Positions 59,301-60,860 of a stretch of 64,000 nt of DNA are shown piece by piece. A program made the position numbers and the translations under genes. The notes under the pieces were generated by a model. The model was not told the origin of the DNA and did not search any database. It saw nothing but the letters and a program-made list of their open reading frames with translations. The DNA comes from Spirometra erinaceieuropaei (Eukaryota > Platyhelminthes > Cestoda > Diphyllobothriidea > Diphyllobothriidae), in NCBI GenBank assembly GCA_902702965.1, contig CACRXP010001127.1, positions 87,277 to 151,276 of the forward strand. The letters are read 5' to 3'. The stretch's first letter is position 1. Every line of letters starts with the position of its first letter.

Positions 59301-60860
59301 TTGTTGAAATGGGCGAACTACCGCATGACTTCAGAGACACCCCGTTGCTCCACGTCCATAAACTAAAGGAGGCTCTCAGATGTGTGACAATCCCCGCGAG
59401 GCTTATTGCCCCAACATTGGAGGCATGAAATTTGTCCGTAATTCACTCACTCAGCTAAACGAATACTTGTAACAGGGTCTCATGTCTTTCGCATACTTTG
59501 TGAAACTACATGCGTGACTTTCGTGACCAGCCAGCTCCAAGAAAAGTGCGTGGAAGTAAAGGCCTATGTCCACACCAGGGTTTCCGACCAAATAAAGGCA
59601 TGCTACCCCGCGGACACTTGTGGACCCTGCAATGTCGTCATGAATGTTACTTGCCCAGTTTAGTTTGAAGAGGAGTTTGAAAAAAACTTGGCACTATCAT
59701 GGGGCGTGTAATGAAAACGAGGCAGACTTAGCGTTATTCGTCGTCTGATCATGCATGAAGATTGGCTGCATACTTGATTTTTCTATCTTCAGCGGCATGT
59801 TCGCTTTAAAAATTATGAATACATTCAATGGGCAACGAGCTGAAATTATCATCCACCAGGCCTTCATCATAAAAATTAATCAGTACTCGACTTATGAGAC
59901 TAGGAGTGCCCGCAACTACGTCAGCACAGGTTAGGCAGAGAGACAGGCAACACCAACTAACTTCGGTCGCATTAACTCGGGCAGGTCAGCGAGTCTTTGG
60001 AGACAATAAGGTATGAAGTCGATACACATAAGCTCAAGCGTTCATTTTTTTAGTTTTAATTTACCGAACGCTGAAAAGCGTGGTATCTAATTTTACTGAC
60101 TGGGAGCATATTCCCTTGCTCTATTGGAACGACGATCAAAATGTAACAGAATTTAATGTAAACTTTCCATCCATCGTGCGGTGCGTCTAAATCGATCATA
60201 TGCTCGTCTACCACTGCTCCTACATTCACATTTAGCTCCTCTAACGCATCTGTGCGTCCGCCACTAATTTATTTTATCCAGGAAAATGCCAAACGCAGAA
60301 GTGTGCCATATTTGCGCCGCCTATATGCTGGTCCTACCGTTTATTACATTTATATTTCATACATTCTATTGTTTTACCATCATCCTTTTAAAGGCGCCTT
60401 AGTGGTTAGTTGATCTGGTGACATGTACTCCGGTTTTCCTTAAGTGAACTTGGCCCTAGTAAAGTTTGCTGGCGGTCAACATGAAAGTTTGAAATATGAA
60501 CTGTTTCTGACAACCCCTCTCGTTGCCTCTTGTTTCCCAGCAACTCGCCGTCACTCGATCTCAAGTGCGGCCTCAAACGAACAAGTCGACACTGCTCTAC
60601 CGAGACCAATCAATCCGGCACTTCAACGACACTACAGGAAGTCACTTACGTCACCCTCCTGCATGAAACCTCGCCGGGTGTCAATTCCTCTCTCACCGGA
60701 GCTGGATAAACGACCGTCTAGTTCTCTAAGTCGAATGGAAACCAGTGAAGAGCAACGCCTGTTAACGGGCCAAGCAAGCCAGAAATTCACATCTCCGTTA
60801 ACAAAGACAAGTCGGTGGGTTAAGTCATTTAGACACTCGCTGCCATTTGATATGCCTTGA
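2078..60860 (+). CDS. ARHGAP17-like: BAR-RhoGAP protein gene, ARHGAP17/ARHGAP44/SH3BP1 family (5' partial, ten exons)
   Basis: Proteins of this family bind curved membrane through a BAR dimer and stimulate GTP hydrolysis by Rho-family GTPases. Joining 2078-2393, 2506-2781, 3105-3258, 11179-11309, 18031-18078, 22152-22300, 30783-31100, 36926-37056, 47122-48225 and 60541-60860 gives 981 codons plus TGA with every intron phase matching. BAR occupies about residues 1-248 with a serine-rich insertion near 70-165; RhoGAP about 255-490 (PVFG start, GLFR arginine finger at residue 296, RRLPEPLL and TNLGIIFGP motifs); the tail to 981 is low complexity with PxxP stretches. The BAR N-terminus is missing and must lie upstream of the window. 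Family placement rests on recognised motifs and domain order; which vertebrate paralogue is closest cannot be decided because one invertebrate gene usually corresponds to all three. Confidence 0.9.
2394..2505 (+). other. Intron 1 (112 bp, phase 0)
   Basis: GTAGGT donor after 2393 and CAG acceptor ending at 2505. The pyrimidine tract is weak. The choice rests on the change of reading frame between the two serine-rich coding pieces, on phase 0 at both sides, and on in-frame stops in between. A nearby AG at 2500-2501 would break the phase. Exact boundaries are the least certain of the gene. Confidence 0.55.
2506..2781 (+). CDS. ARHGAP17-like: Exon 2: serine-rich BAR insertion and BAR helix
   Basis: The first two thirds are serine/threonine/proline-rich with no fold I recognise. 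They extend the insertion begun in exon 1, at the place where ARHGAP17 has the short loop before its SKIDTLKEEM helix. The final third (LNAIKQDLEVEAQLMK) is an amphipathic helix that resumes the BAR alignment. The exon ends at a codon boundary in ATGAAG followed by GCAAGT, the consensus for a GC donor. Reading on past it gives a non-homologous extension, while joining to exon 3 restores the BAR alignment directly. Confidence 0.75.
2782..3104 (+). other. Intron 2 (323 bp), non-canonical GC-AG
   Basis: The donor is AG/GCAAGT at 2780-2787, matching the rare GC-AG class, which requires a near-perfect consensus. The acceptor is TTTTTTATAG ending at 3104. Both neighbouring exons are phase 0 here, and no GT donor nearby preserves both frame and BAR alignment. 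AT-rich interior; no repeat recognised. Confidence 0.75.
3105..3258 (+). CDS. ARHGAP17-like: Exon 3: C-terminal part of BAR domain
   Basis: Encodes EKALHELYNF followed by ILECGKALVDLVEISASYHR and a helix ending LEELSPMLKEEL. This matches the last BAR helix of the family, where ARHGAP17 has a QADYHRKALAVLEKTLP-like stretch; the YHR followed by a leucine-rich helix is characteristic. 154 nt, entering in phase 0 and leaving in phase 1 with donor CTTG/GTAAAC. The other open frame over this stretch is a shadow. Confidence 0.92.
5848..6803. mobile_element. Foldback MITE-1 (956 bp, TA-flanked)
   Basis: Begins CAGTGAGTGACC and ends GGTCACTCACTG (one mismatch area inside), with TA immediately outside both ends (5846-5847 and 6804-6805). 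The terminal inverted repeats extend past 70 bp, including TTCGATTAGGAAGG on the left and its complement on the right, and the internal halves are also complementary, so nearly the whole element can fold on itself. TA duplication and a CAGT terminus are typical of non-autonomous elements of the Tc1/mariner superfamily. No coding capacity. Confidence 0.8.
7080..7380. repeat. Diverged dispersed repeat (two internal copies)
   Basis: TGGGCCGAAGTCCACCAAC at 7103 recurs as TGGGCCGAAATCCACTAAA near 7296, and a related TGGGTCGAAATCCACCAGTC occurs near 37575 followed by a similar GTATATTTT stretch. This supports an old interspersed repeat; its class and borders are unknown. Confidence 0.4.
8520..8740. 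repeat. Degenerate CCCTAA-like tract
   Basis: Many scattered CCCTAA, CCTTA and CTAACC words (for example CTTACCCTAACCCC near 8627) over about 200 bases. It resembles strongly decayed telomere-like or satellite repeat. Similar tracts lie at 31150-31280 (other strand), 38985-39075 and 53055-53240. Confidence 0.45.
8760..9920 (+). pseudogene. LINE (non-LTR retrotransposon) reverse transcriptase remnant
   Basis: Encodes the palm and following region of a non-LTR reverse transcriptase: DSVPHQRPLYKLSRIGVSGK, GVPQGSVLDPILFFIYI and AMFVDDIKIW, where FVDD (9074-9085) is the catalytic box with F for Y. The first conserved box has decayed (VFKMALDSVPH for DFSKAFDSVPH). After a stop near 9453 the C-terminal region continues in other frames (FPLDYRRLRGDL-like at 9590-9640, FELATTTSLKEHPLKLR at 9675-9735, VVKAWKTLHLDVVMSSSVE to 9846). 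Jockey/CR1-like by general look. A second copy of the C-terminal part is at 31602-32160. Confidence 0.85.
11179..11309 (+). CDS. ARHGAP17-like: Exon 4: N-terminal part of RhoGAP domain
   Basis: Encodes EQCPLPVFGRQLETHLQATG, then RRIAYPIKVCVRALNK and RVLAEE. This is the classic RhoGAP opening (VFG.pL..hl...gr.i..pi..cv..l...gl.eEG), which in ARHGAP17 reads FGTPLEEHLKRSG. The exon is 131 nt; its first two bases complete a GAT codon with the phase-1 G of exon 3, and it ends at a codon boundary at GAGGAG/GTATTT. It is too short to stand out as an open reading frame and was found from its motif and splice sites. Confidence 0.92.
11870..12335 (+). repeat. Dispersed repeat family C, copy 1
   Basis: Shares long stretches with 39680-40070 and 50770-51150: GGCTGCAATGGCTCCTTCTT near the start, then GACGGCACGCCTA-like, AAAATCCTGGTCA, CTTGACTCTGTCTTGACAC and CACCGTGCCTGCT with GTTGTGGAGCACAC at the end. 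Non-coding; no terminal structure seen, so class unknown. Confidence 0.65.
13340..13580 (-). repeat. Dispersed repeat family C, copy 2 (partial, inverted)
   Basis: Reverse complement of the last half of family C: GTGCGCTCCACAATAAG, GCAGGCACGGTGACTTGCG, GGTGTCAAGACAGAGTCAG and the GGTCGAGCCCGC region match copy 1 on the other strand. A CAC microsatellite is attached at its end. Confidence 0.6.
13586..13626 (+). repeat. CAC trinucleotide microsatellite
   Basis: Uninterrupted CAC/ACC/CCA triplets over about 41 bases. It can be read as a polyhistidine or polythreonine run in short open frames of either strand, but lies in intron 4 beside a repeat, so it is not coding. Confidence 0.95.
15391..15502. 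other. Assembly gap (112 N)
   Basis: Run of N from 15391 to 15502. The open frames drawn across it are artefacts. Confidence 1.
15939..15983 (-). ncRNA. Hammerhead ribozyme motif HHR-1 (PLE terminal repeat)
   Basis: On the reverse strand: stem I strand GTCT, CTGAAGA core (15973-15979), one extra T, stem II GGGTAG/CTACCC with a 9-nt loop, GAAAC then GTC (cleavage after this C) and stem I partner AGAC. Stem III is essentially absent, as described for the minimal hammerheads of animal Penelope-like elements. Stem II differs in sequence from the other copies but still pairs, which is compensatory support. Confidence 0.85.
16007..16015 (-). promoter_or_regulatory. TATA-like box upstream of HHR-1
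   Basis: CATAAAAGG on the reverse strand, about 30 nt upstream of the ribozyme core. The other PLE copies have TATAAATA in a comparable place, so this is probably the diverged equivalent. Confidence 0.4.
18031..18078 (+). CDS. ARHGAP17-like: Exon 5: 48-nt exon with the RhoGAP arginine finger
   Basis: Sixteen codons, GLFRIAGSKKKVDTLQ, between TTTTAAG and GTAATG. GLFR is the conserved catalytic loop of RhoGAP domains: the arginine enters the GTPase active site and stabilises the transition state. The preceding exon ends LAEE and the following begins SALNTL, so the joined reading EEGLFRIAG followed by TLQSALNTL matches the family exactly. Both boundaries are phase 0, so skipping the exon would keep the frame but remove the catalytic arginine. 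Confidence 0.95.
18461..19452. mobile_element. Foldback MITE-2 (992 bp, TA-flanked)
   Basis: Ends CAGTAGATGTGCTAACTCAT and its complement (GAGCATCTACTG at 19441-19452), with TA on both sides (18459-18460, 19453-19454). The two halves are inverted copies of each other over roughly 400 bp each: the left arm TTTTTCATTGATTTTCTATG is mirrored on the right by CATAGAAAATCAATGAGAAA. The middle, near 18890-19060, is the unpaired loop. No coding capacity. It lies only about 380 bp downstream of the 48-nt exon. Confidence 0.88.
19840..20160 (-). mobile_element. SINE-B copy 1 (tRNA-derived)
   Basis: On the reverse strand a tRNA-like head carries GTGGCCCGGTGAGTAGAGG (box A region) and GGTCGCGAGTTCGAGGCTCG (box B). 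It is followed by the family body: TGTTCCACACTTCGGGCTTG, GGCTGGCTGACGACGGC, AAGCCAGAAATGGCC and the tail GAACGAGTGAGTTCCG. Seven related pieces occur in the window. Confidence 0.75.
20160..20300 (-). mobile_element. SINE-B copy 2 (rearranged partial)
   Basis: Directly follows copy 1 and repeats the body parts: CGGAACTCACTCGTTCCGTT and ACAAAGACAAGGGAGACTG with GGCTTATTAGCCGTCGTCAG. The tRNA head is missing, so it is a truncated tandem piece. Confidence 0.65.
22152..22300 (+). CDS. ARHGAP17-like: Exon 6: RhoGAP domain core
   Basis: Encodes SALNTLRAESIIDQYDSFVI, then ADALKQYLRRLPEPLL and RKLFAEWTAIQH. The stretch ADALKQYLRRLPEPLL is the most conserved RhoGAP signature (va..lK.ylReLPePLl). The exon enters in phase 0 from exon 5 and ends in phase 2 at CAGCATAT/GTGAGT; the AT joins A of exon 7 to make an isoleucine codon. 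The GC content and codon use are clearly higher than in the flanking introns. Confidence 0.95.
24715..25620. mobile_element. Foldback MITE-3 (906 bp, TA-flanked)
   Basis: Begins CAGTTGGTCGGCTAACTAAT and ends TTAGCTCACCTATTG with TA at 24713-24714 and 25621-25622. Left GTCGACCGAAATTCAGAAAT is mirrored on the right by ATTTCCGGATTTCGGTCGAC. The internal arms match MITE-2 and MITE-5. Short open frames at 24881-25254 are accidental. Confidence 0.82.
26972..27333 (+). mobile_element. Solo LTR (362 bp), nested in MITE-4
   Basis: Starts TGTTATGG and ends ATATAACC, an imperfect terminal inverted repeat (TGTTAT versus ATAACC) of the kind seen in Ty3/gypsy LTRs. CATTC precedes it (26967-26971) and CATCC follows (27334-27338), a 5-bp target duplication with one mismatch. 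Inside are TATAAATA (27217-27224) and AATAAA (27271-27276) about 50 bp apart, the usual U3-R layout. It is far more GC-rich than its surroundings. The 101-codon open frame at 26895-27200 is accidental. No internal retroelement genes are present. Confidence 0.78.
27217..27276 (+). promoter_or_regulatory. LTR TATA box and poly(A) signal
   Basis: TATAAATA at 27217-27224 and AATAAA at 27271-27276 within the solo LTR. Their order and spacing set the LTR orientation as +. Confidence 0.7.
28195..28440 (-). mobile_element. SINE-A copy (tRNA-derived), reverse
   Basis: On the reverse strand: body piece TTAGGAAATCCTGCTTTGGC and CATTGCAGTAGGTTAGGCGG, then GTGATTAAACTCATGTCTCC, then a tRNA-like head with a diverged box A and GAGTTGGAATCCCACCGAGG (box B), ending in CACAGTTGGGTCAG. 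Body and head are in the same order as between the two heads of the copy at 29335-29760. Confidence 0.72.
29174..29181 (+). promoter_or_regulatory. TATA box of PLE-2 terminal repeat
   Basis: TATAAATA 43 nt before the hammerhead core CTGATGA at 29225. The same box and distance occur at both ends of PLE-3. Confidence 0.6.
29221..29262 (+). ncRNA. Hammerhead ribozyme motif HHR-2
   Basis: GTCT (stem I), CTGATGA (29225-29231), extra T, stem II GGATTC/GAATCC (perfect six pairs, loop GAGCAG), GAAAC (29251-29255), GTC with predicted cleavage after 29258, then AGGC pairing back to GTCT with one G-U pair. All invariant core bases of the hammerhead (CUGANGA and GAAA) are intact, making this the best preserved copy. 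Confidence 0.88.
29335..29900 (+). mobile_element. SINE-A, tandem tRNA-like heads
   Basis: Two tRNA-like heads about 310 bp apart: the first with GCAACTCAGGTGGCTGG and GGTTCGAATCCGACCGAG, the second with GTAGCTCAGGTGGCCAGAG and GGTTCGAATCCCGCAGGGG. These are RNA polymerase III box A and box B matches. Between them is the family body with TGGTGGATTCTAGGTGG, ATTACTTGGGAAATCCTGCT and GACGTTGCAGTAGGTTGA. A third degenerate box B (GGGTTCAAATCTGATCAAGG) follows near 29872. Confidence 0.78.
30375..30595 (+). mobile_element. SINE-B copy (headless)
   Basis: GTTTCACACTTCGAGGCTGG, ACTGGCTGACGACGGCCAGT, AGCCAGAAATAGCC and GAGTGATTTCCGTAGCGCGA match the SINE-B body in forward orientation. The tRNA head is not recognisable. 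It sits about 190 bp before exon 7. Confidence 0.7.
30783..31100 (+). CDS. ARHGAP17-like: Exon 7: C-terminal RhoGAP motif and linker
   Basis: Encodes GTHLQVAHLCQTASKLPEAS, NAGYLFRFLQELAKNADKNR and MTATNLGIIFGPTLL. This matches the family segment with LPP, the FL..LA helix, and NKMTPSNIAIVLGPNLL in ARHGAP17; the asparagine of TNL is the conserved RhoGAP residue contacting the GTPase. A charged serine/threonine linker of about 50 residues follows the GPTLL motif (DDRESSKADP, SPETTSTKSS), longer than I expect between these helices. Enters in phase 2 and leaves in phase 2 at GGCGT/GTGAGT. Confidence 0.94.
31150..31280. repeat. Degenerate TTAGGG-like tract
   Basis: GAGTTAGGGTTAATG, TTGGGCTTAG and AAATTAGGGTTCAG words over about 120 bases, the complement of the CCCTAA-like tracts elsewhere. 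Strongly decayed. Confidence 0.4.
31602..32160 (-). pseudogene. LINE C-terminal remnant, second copy
   Basis: The reverse strand reads SYRQLRRNLIRTFHIVRGLD, CDDAFQLATTNNLRGHPFNL and GRFHAIKCFVSNYAVKPWNN, parallel to the downstream part of the LINE at 9590-9846 (FELATTTSLKEHPLKLR, VVKAWK). The preceding piece (LRWDIQISVNIRGVQ, GLKYLLNECRS) is in another frame and more decayed. No reverse transcriptase catalytic motif is visible. Confidence 0.75.
33315..33338. repeat. AT dinucleotide microsatellite
   Basis: Uninterrupted AT repeat of about 12 units. Confidence 0.95.
34041..34109. repeat. CTA/ACT trinucleotide microsatellite
   Basis: Repeated CTA units, starting with interrupted ATCTACATCTACTA and becoming nearly pure from 34065, with one TATTAC interruption. 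Confidence 0.93.
35590..35880 (-). mobile_element. SINE-B copy (diverged)
   Basis: Matches the reverse-oriented SINE-B: GACCGAAATGGTCATTTCTG, then a diverged body, and a tRNA-like head on the reverse strand with GTGGCTCAGTGATTAGGGCT (box A). Box B is decayed. Confidence 0.6.
36926..37056 (+). CDS. ARHGAP17-like: Exon 8: last RhoGAP helix
   Basis: Encodes SRGGVIELLITYADEIFPEL followed by an acidic stretch DDDSYELENLAADN. It corresponds to the family segment VVAVIEPIIQHADWFFPEE, which closes the RhoGAP fold. Its first base completes a valine codon with the phase-2 GT of exon 7, and it leaves in phase 1 at AATG/GTAAGT. The open frame running on past 37056 is intron read-through. Confidence 0.93.
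37560..37660. repeat. Dispersed repeat piece related to 7080-7380
   Basis: TGGGTCGAAATCCACCAGTC followed by GTATATTTTGGGGG parallels the repeat in intron 3. Borders unknown. Confidence 0.35.
37846..38802. mobile_element. Foldback MITE-5 (957 bp)
   Basis: Begins CGGTGCGTGACCGATCTCA and ends GAGATCGGTCACGCACTG; TA precedes it and CA (a likely mutated TA) follows. The terminal repeats continue inward with ATTTCCGATTGGGAAGGATT, mirrored near 38740, and the arms match MITE-2. Confidence 0.82.
38985..39075. repeat. Degenerate CCCTAA-like tract
   Basis: CCCCCCTAACGCTAATCC, CCTAACCGTGACCCCTAACC and CTAACCCCTGAC words in about 90 bases. Confidence 0.5.
39330..40130 (+). repeat. Dispersed repeat family C, copy 3 (with internal duplication)
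   Basis: The block beginning GGTGGTCTGAGCACCAGGCT and GCAATGGCTCCTTCTTAACA near 39740 matches 50810 and 11920. A partial extra copy of the same start, AACAGCTCCTTCTTAACGTG, is at 39350. A middle block ACTCAGCACATTTTCCGCAC near 39590 matches 50660. The end shares CACCGTGCCT and TTGTGGAACACACGGTGAAC with copy 1. Open frames of 70-110 codons here are accidental. Confidence 0.65.
40360..40573 (-). pseudogene. GIY-YIG fragment (type 2), short
   Basis: Reverse strand: GTSMCIYLLALSCGTAYTDR followed by ASRRLEKRIRQH, parallel to TSMCIYSFTCSCGTGYIGR at the window start. The GYIG glycines are lost and the rest of the domain is missing, so it is a truncated relic. Confidence 0.65.
45190..45810. mobile_element. 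Foldback MITE-6 (left part truncated)
   Basis: The right end GAGTCAGCACATCTACTG is followed by TA, as in MITE-2. Internal arms are present (CAGGGCTTCCAGACTACAAG, TTTTCTACTAAATGAG) but the left terminal repeat is lacking; family sequence becomes recognisable near 45195. Confidence 0.68.
46310..46672. mobile_element. SINE-B pieces, inverted arrangement
   Basis: 46340-46445 is a reverse-oriented head (GTCATCAGCCTGCCATACAT, GGCTTGAACTCGCTACCTG), while 46560-46672 is a forward-oriented tail (GCTATGCGGCTGTTTGCCGG, GATGAGTGAGTTCC, GCGTCCCTCTACCAT). Two truncated copies appear to lie next to each other in opposite directions. Confidence 0.5.
47122..48225 (+). CDS. ARHGAP17-like: Exon 9: large low-complexity tail exon
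   Basis: At 1,104 nt this is by far the longest exon. It starts with a strong CTCCCACAG acceptor; its first two bases AG complete a glutamate codon with the phase-1 G of exon 8. It encodes about 367 residues rich in serine, threonine, proline and arginine with short proline motifs (APTTGPPRRSLTP, APPAGPARG) that could serve SH3 partners, as the proline-rich tails of this family do. A predicted-helical segment near the end (GDLYDTLFTLQTL, LEDFLTRVRSVYEAR) has no match I know. Donor CATG/GTATGAG, phase 1. Reverse-strand open frames here (47192-47822) are shadows. Confidence 0.88.
49320..49430 (+). repeat. Dispersed repeat family C, short piece
   Basis: GGCGGACTGGTGGGCTGAGA, CTTCTCAACGTGACCCAGGG and CACTCTCACGC match the start of family C at 39310-39390. 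Confidence 0.55.
49549..49590 (-). ncRNA. Hammerhead ribozyme motif HHR-3
   Basis: Reverse strand: GTCT, CTGATGA (49580-49586), extra T, stem II GGGTTC/GAATCC (one G-U pair, loop GATTGA), GAAAC, GTC, AGGC. All core bases are intact. It lies 43 nt downstream of TATAAATA at 49629-49636. Confidence 0.87.
49629..49636 (-). promoter_or_regulatory. TATA box of PLE-3 3' repeat
   Basis: TATAAATA on the reverse strand, 43 nt upstream of the HHR-3 core. Transcription about 30 nt downstream would start just before the ribozyme. Confidence 0.6.
50428..50435 (+). promoter_or_regulatory. TATA box of PLE-3 inverted repeat
   Basis: TATAAATA 42-43 nt upstream of the HHR-4 core, in the inverted terminal repeat, pointing outward from the element. 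Confidence 0.6.
50474..50515 (+). ncRNA. Hammerhead ribozyme motif HHR-4 (slightly decayed)
   Basis: CTGATGA (50478-50484), extra T, stem II GGGTTC/GCATCC with one mismatch and one G-U pair, GAAAC (50504-50508), GTC, AGAC. The stem I partner is GTCC, so the pair next to the core is lost. The core is intact but the stems are weaker than in HHR-2 and HHR-3. Confidence 0.78.
50560..51180 (+). repeat. Dispersed repeat family C, copy 4 (longest)
   Basis: Carries blocks shared with copies 1 and 3: CACGGCTCAGCACATTTTCC, TAAGAGCCGTGGCTTGG, GTCAGGCTGCAATGGCTCCT, GACGGCACGCCTGCC, CTTGACTCTGTCTTGACACC and CACCGTGCCTGCTTCAG with GTTGTGGAGCACACCGTAGA. It starts right at the end of PLE-3. Open frames of 130-170 codons over it lack motifs. 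Confidence 0.7.
51230..51530 (-). pseudogene. GIY-YIG retroelement fragment (type 2), C-terminal half
   Basis: Reverse strand: VSSAIAHCGHQVNPDEVLPL followed by IYKASPNYPRSV parallels SSAILARVVDSGHRVDPNEA and IYKVPSSYPKLL at 183-704. The YIG part upstream is decayed. Confidence 0.7.
52575..52835 (-). repeat. Dispersed repeat family C, copy 5 (partial, inverted)
   Basis: ACCATTTCACCGTTGTCGCC, GTGTGTTCGCAGCACCG, GGATCGGGTGTCAAAACAGA and TTTGGCACGGTAAAACCCAC are the reverse complement of the end of family C, in the same order as in copy 2. Confidence 0.6.
53055..53240. repeat. Degenerate CCCTAA-like tract
   Basis: Frequent CCCTAA, CCTAACCCTA and AACCCAA words (AACATCCTAACCCTAC, CTAACCCTAACGCCAAC) over about 190 bases; the clearest of the four such tracts. 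The 73-codon open frame here is low complexity. Confidence 0.55.
53395..53650 (-). mobile_element. SINE-B copy
   Basis: ATTATCGACAAAGACAAGGG, AATGGCCATTTCTGGCTCAT and AGCCGTCGTCAGCCGGCC match SINE-B in reverse orientation. The reverse strand carries a tRNA-like head with GTGGCATAGGGGTTAGGAGC (box A) and GGTGGATCAAACC (diverged box B). Confidence 0.72.
53821..54331. mobile_element. Foldback MITE-7 (511 bp, internally deleted)
   Basis: Begins CAGTAAGTGACCGATCTCAA and ends GAGATTGGTCACCCATTG followed by TA. The ends match MITE-5, but half the length is missing: most of the left arm and the loop. Confidence 0.78.
55790..56265 (-). pseudogene. Tc1/mariner-superfamily transposase remnant (DDE)
   Basis: On the reverse strand, in three frames, the pieces are IYFIDQVLISEKPMNSTQMV, RRLVVWTAIKFGEPA, INSKAFVNVIRDSFGYNNIH, CRLNIAILLDNAPVHRS and LPTVQNLNPIENLFAHIKRH. 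The order (F-[I/S]-D, VW.A, LDNAPVH, LNPIEN) is that of the DDE catalytic domain of Tc1/mariner/pogo transposases; the second aspartate is in LDN and the third acidic residue in NPIE. Stops and frameshifts make it inactive. I found no terminal repeats around it. Confidence 0.82.
56735..57130 (-). mobile_element. SINE-B copies, partial then fuller, reverse
   Basis: ACGCTCACCGATCGTTCATA, ACTCATTCGTTCCGTTGTGC and AGCCGCACAGCGGCACATGA form a first partial copy to about 56860. A second copy follows from about 56925 with the same order, continuing through ATAAGCCGTCGTCAGCCAGC to GTGTGGAGCACCCGAGGC. The interval 56860-56910 contains AATCAAGAACTAACGCCCAG, which also occurs almost unchanged near 11498. 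Confidence 0.7.
57130..57330 (+). mobile_element. SINE-B copy, forward, with intact tRNA-like head
   Basis: CTCGTTGCCCAGTGGTTAGA (box A) and GGTCGCGAGTTCGAGCCTCG (box B) in tRNA-like spacing, then TTTCACACTTCGGGGTTGGG, ATGGCTGGCTGACGACGACT and GCCAGAAATAGCCATTCCGG. It forms an inverted pair with the preceding copy, so the region can fold into a hairpin. Confidence 0.78.
57370..57395. repeat. TTC microsatellite
   Basis: CTTTCTTCTTCTTCGTCTTCTT run of imperfect TTC units. Confidence 0.8.
57930..57973. repeat. Foldback MITE right-end remnant
   Basis: AATTTCGGCCATCACATTTC and GAGTTGAGCCGCCTACTG followed by TA match the right terminal repeat of the MITE family. The rest of the element is not seen. 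Confidence 0.5.
58540..58800 (-). mobile_element. SINE-A copy, reverse
   Basis: Reverse strand: tRNA-like head with GTAGCTCAGGTGGCTAGTGT (box A) and a diverged box B in GGCTCGAAATCCACCGAGGC, followed by a CGCCGAGTCC and TTGGGTCAAA stretch. Before the head are AGGCAATCCTGCTTTGGAAG and TTTGGTGGATCCCATTCG. Confidence 0.72.
58840..59300 (+). mobile_element. SINE-A copies, forward (tandem)
   Basis: The first unit begins within its head at TGGGTTCGAGTCCTACCGAG (box B), followed by the body (TCTGGTGGATTCTAAGTGGA, GGACGTTGCAGTAGGCTGAG). The second unit follows with CTTAGCTCAAGTGACTACAG (box A) and GGAGATTCAAATTCCACCG (diverged box B). Together with 58540-58800 it forms an inverted pair. Confidence 0.72.
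60541..60860 (+). CDS. ARHGAP17-like: Exon 10: C-terminal coding exon with stop
   Basis: Begins after a long pyrimidine tract and CCCAG acceptor; its first two bases CA complete an alanine codon with the phase-1 G of exon 9. It encodes 105 further residues, basic and serine-rich (TRRHSISSAAS, LPRPINPALQRHYRK, KPRRVSIPLSPE, TSRWVKSFRHSL), and ends SLPFDMP with TGA at 60858-60860. RRHSIS and RRVSIP resemble basophilic kinase sites (RRxS). No PDZ-binding tail is present. The stop and the following AT-rich sequence mark the gene end. Confidence 0.88.

Larger units (their letters stand above)
48226..60540 (+). other. Intron 9 (12,315 bp)
   Basis: Donor GTATGA, acceptor TCTTGTTTCCCAG. Contents: a Penelope-like element with inverted ends (about 49513-50557), family-C repeats (49320-49430, 50560-51180, 52575-52835), a GIY-YIG fragment (51230-51530), a degenerate CCCTAA tract (53055-53240), SINE-B copies (53395-53650, 56735-57330), short MITE-7 (53821-54331), a decayed transposase (55790-56265) and SINE-A copies (58540-59300). 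The stretch 54340-55780 has a 159-codon open frame (54322-54801, reverse) that I cannot assign. I see nothing in 59300-60530. Confidence 0.85.
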
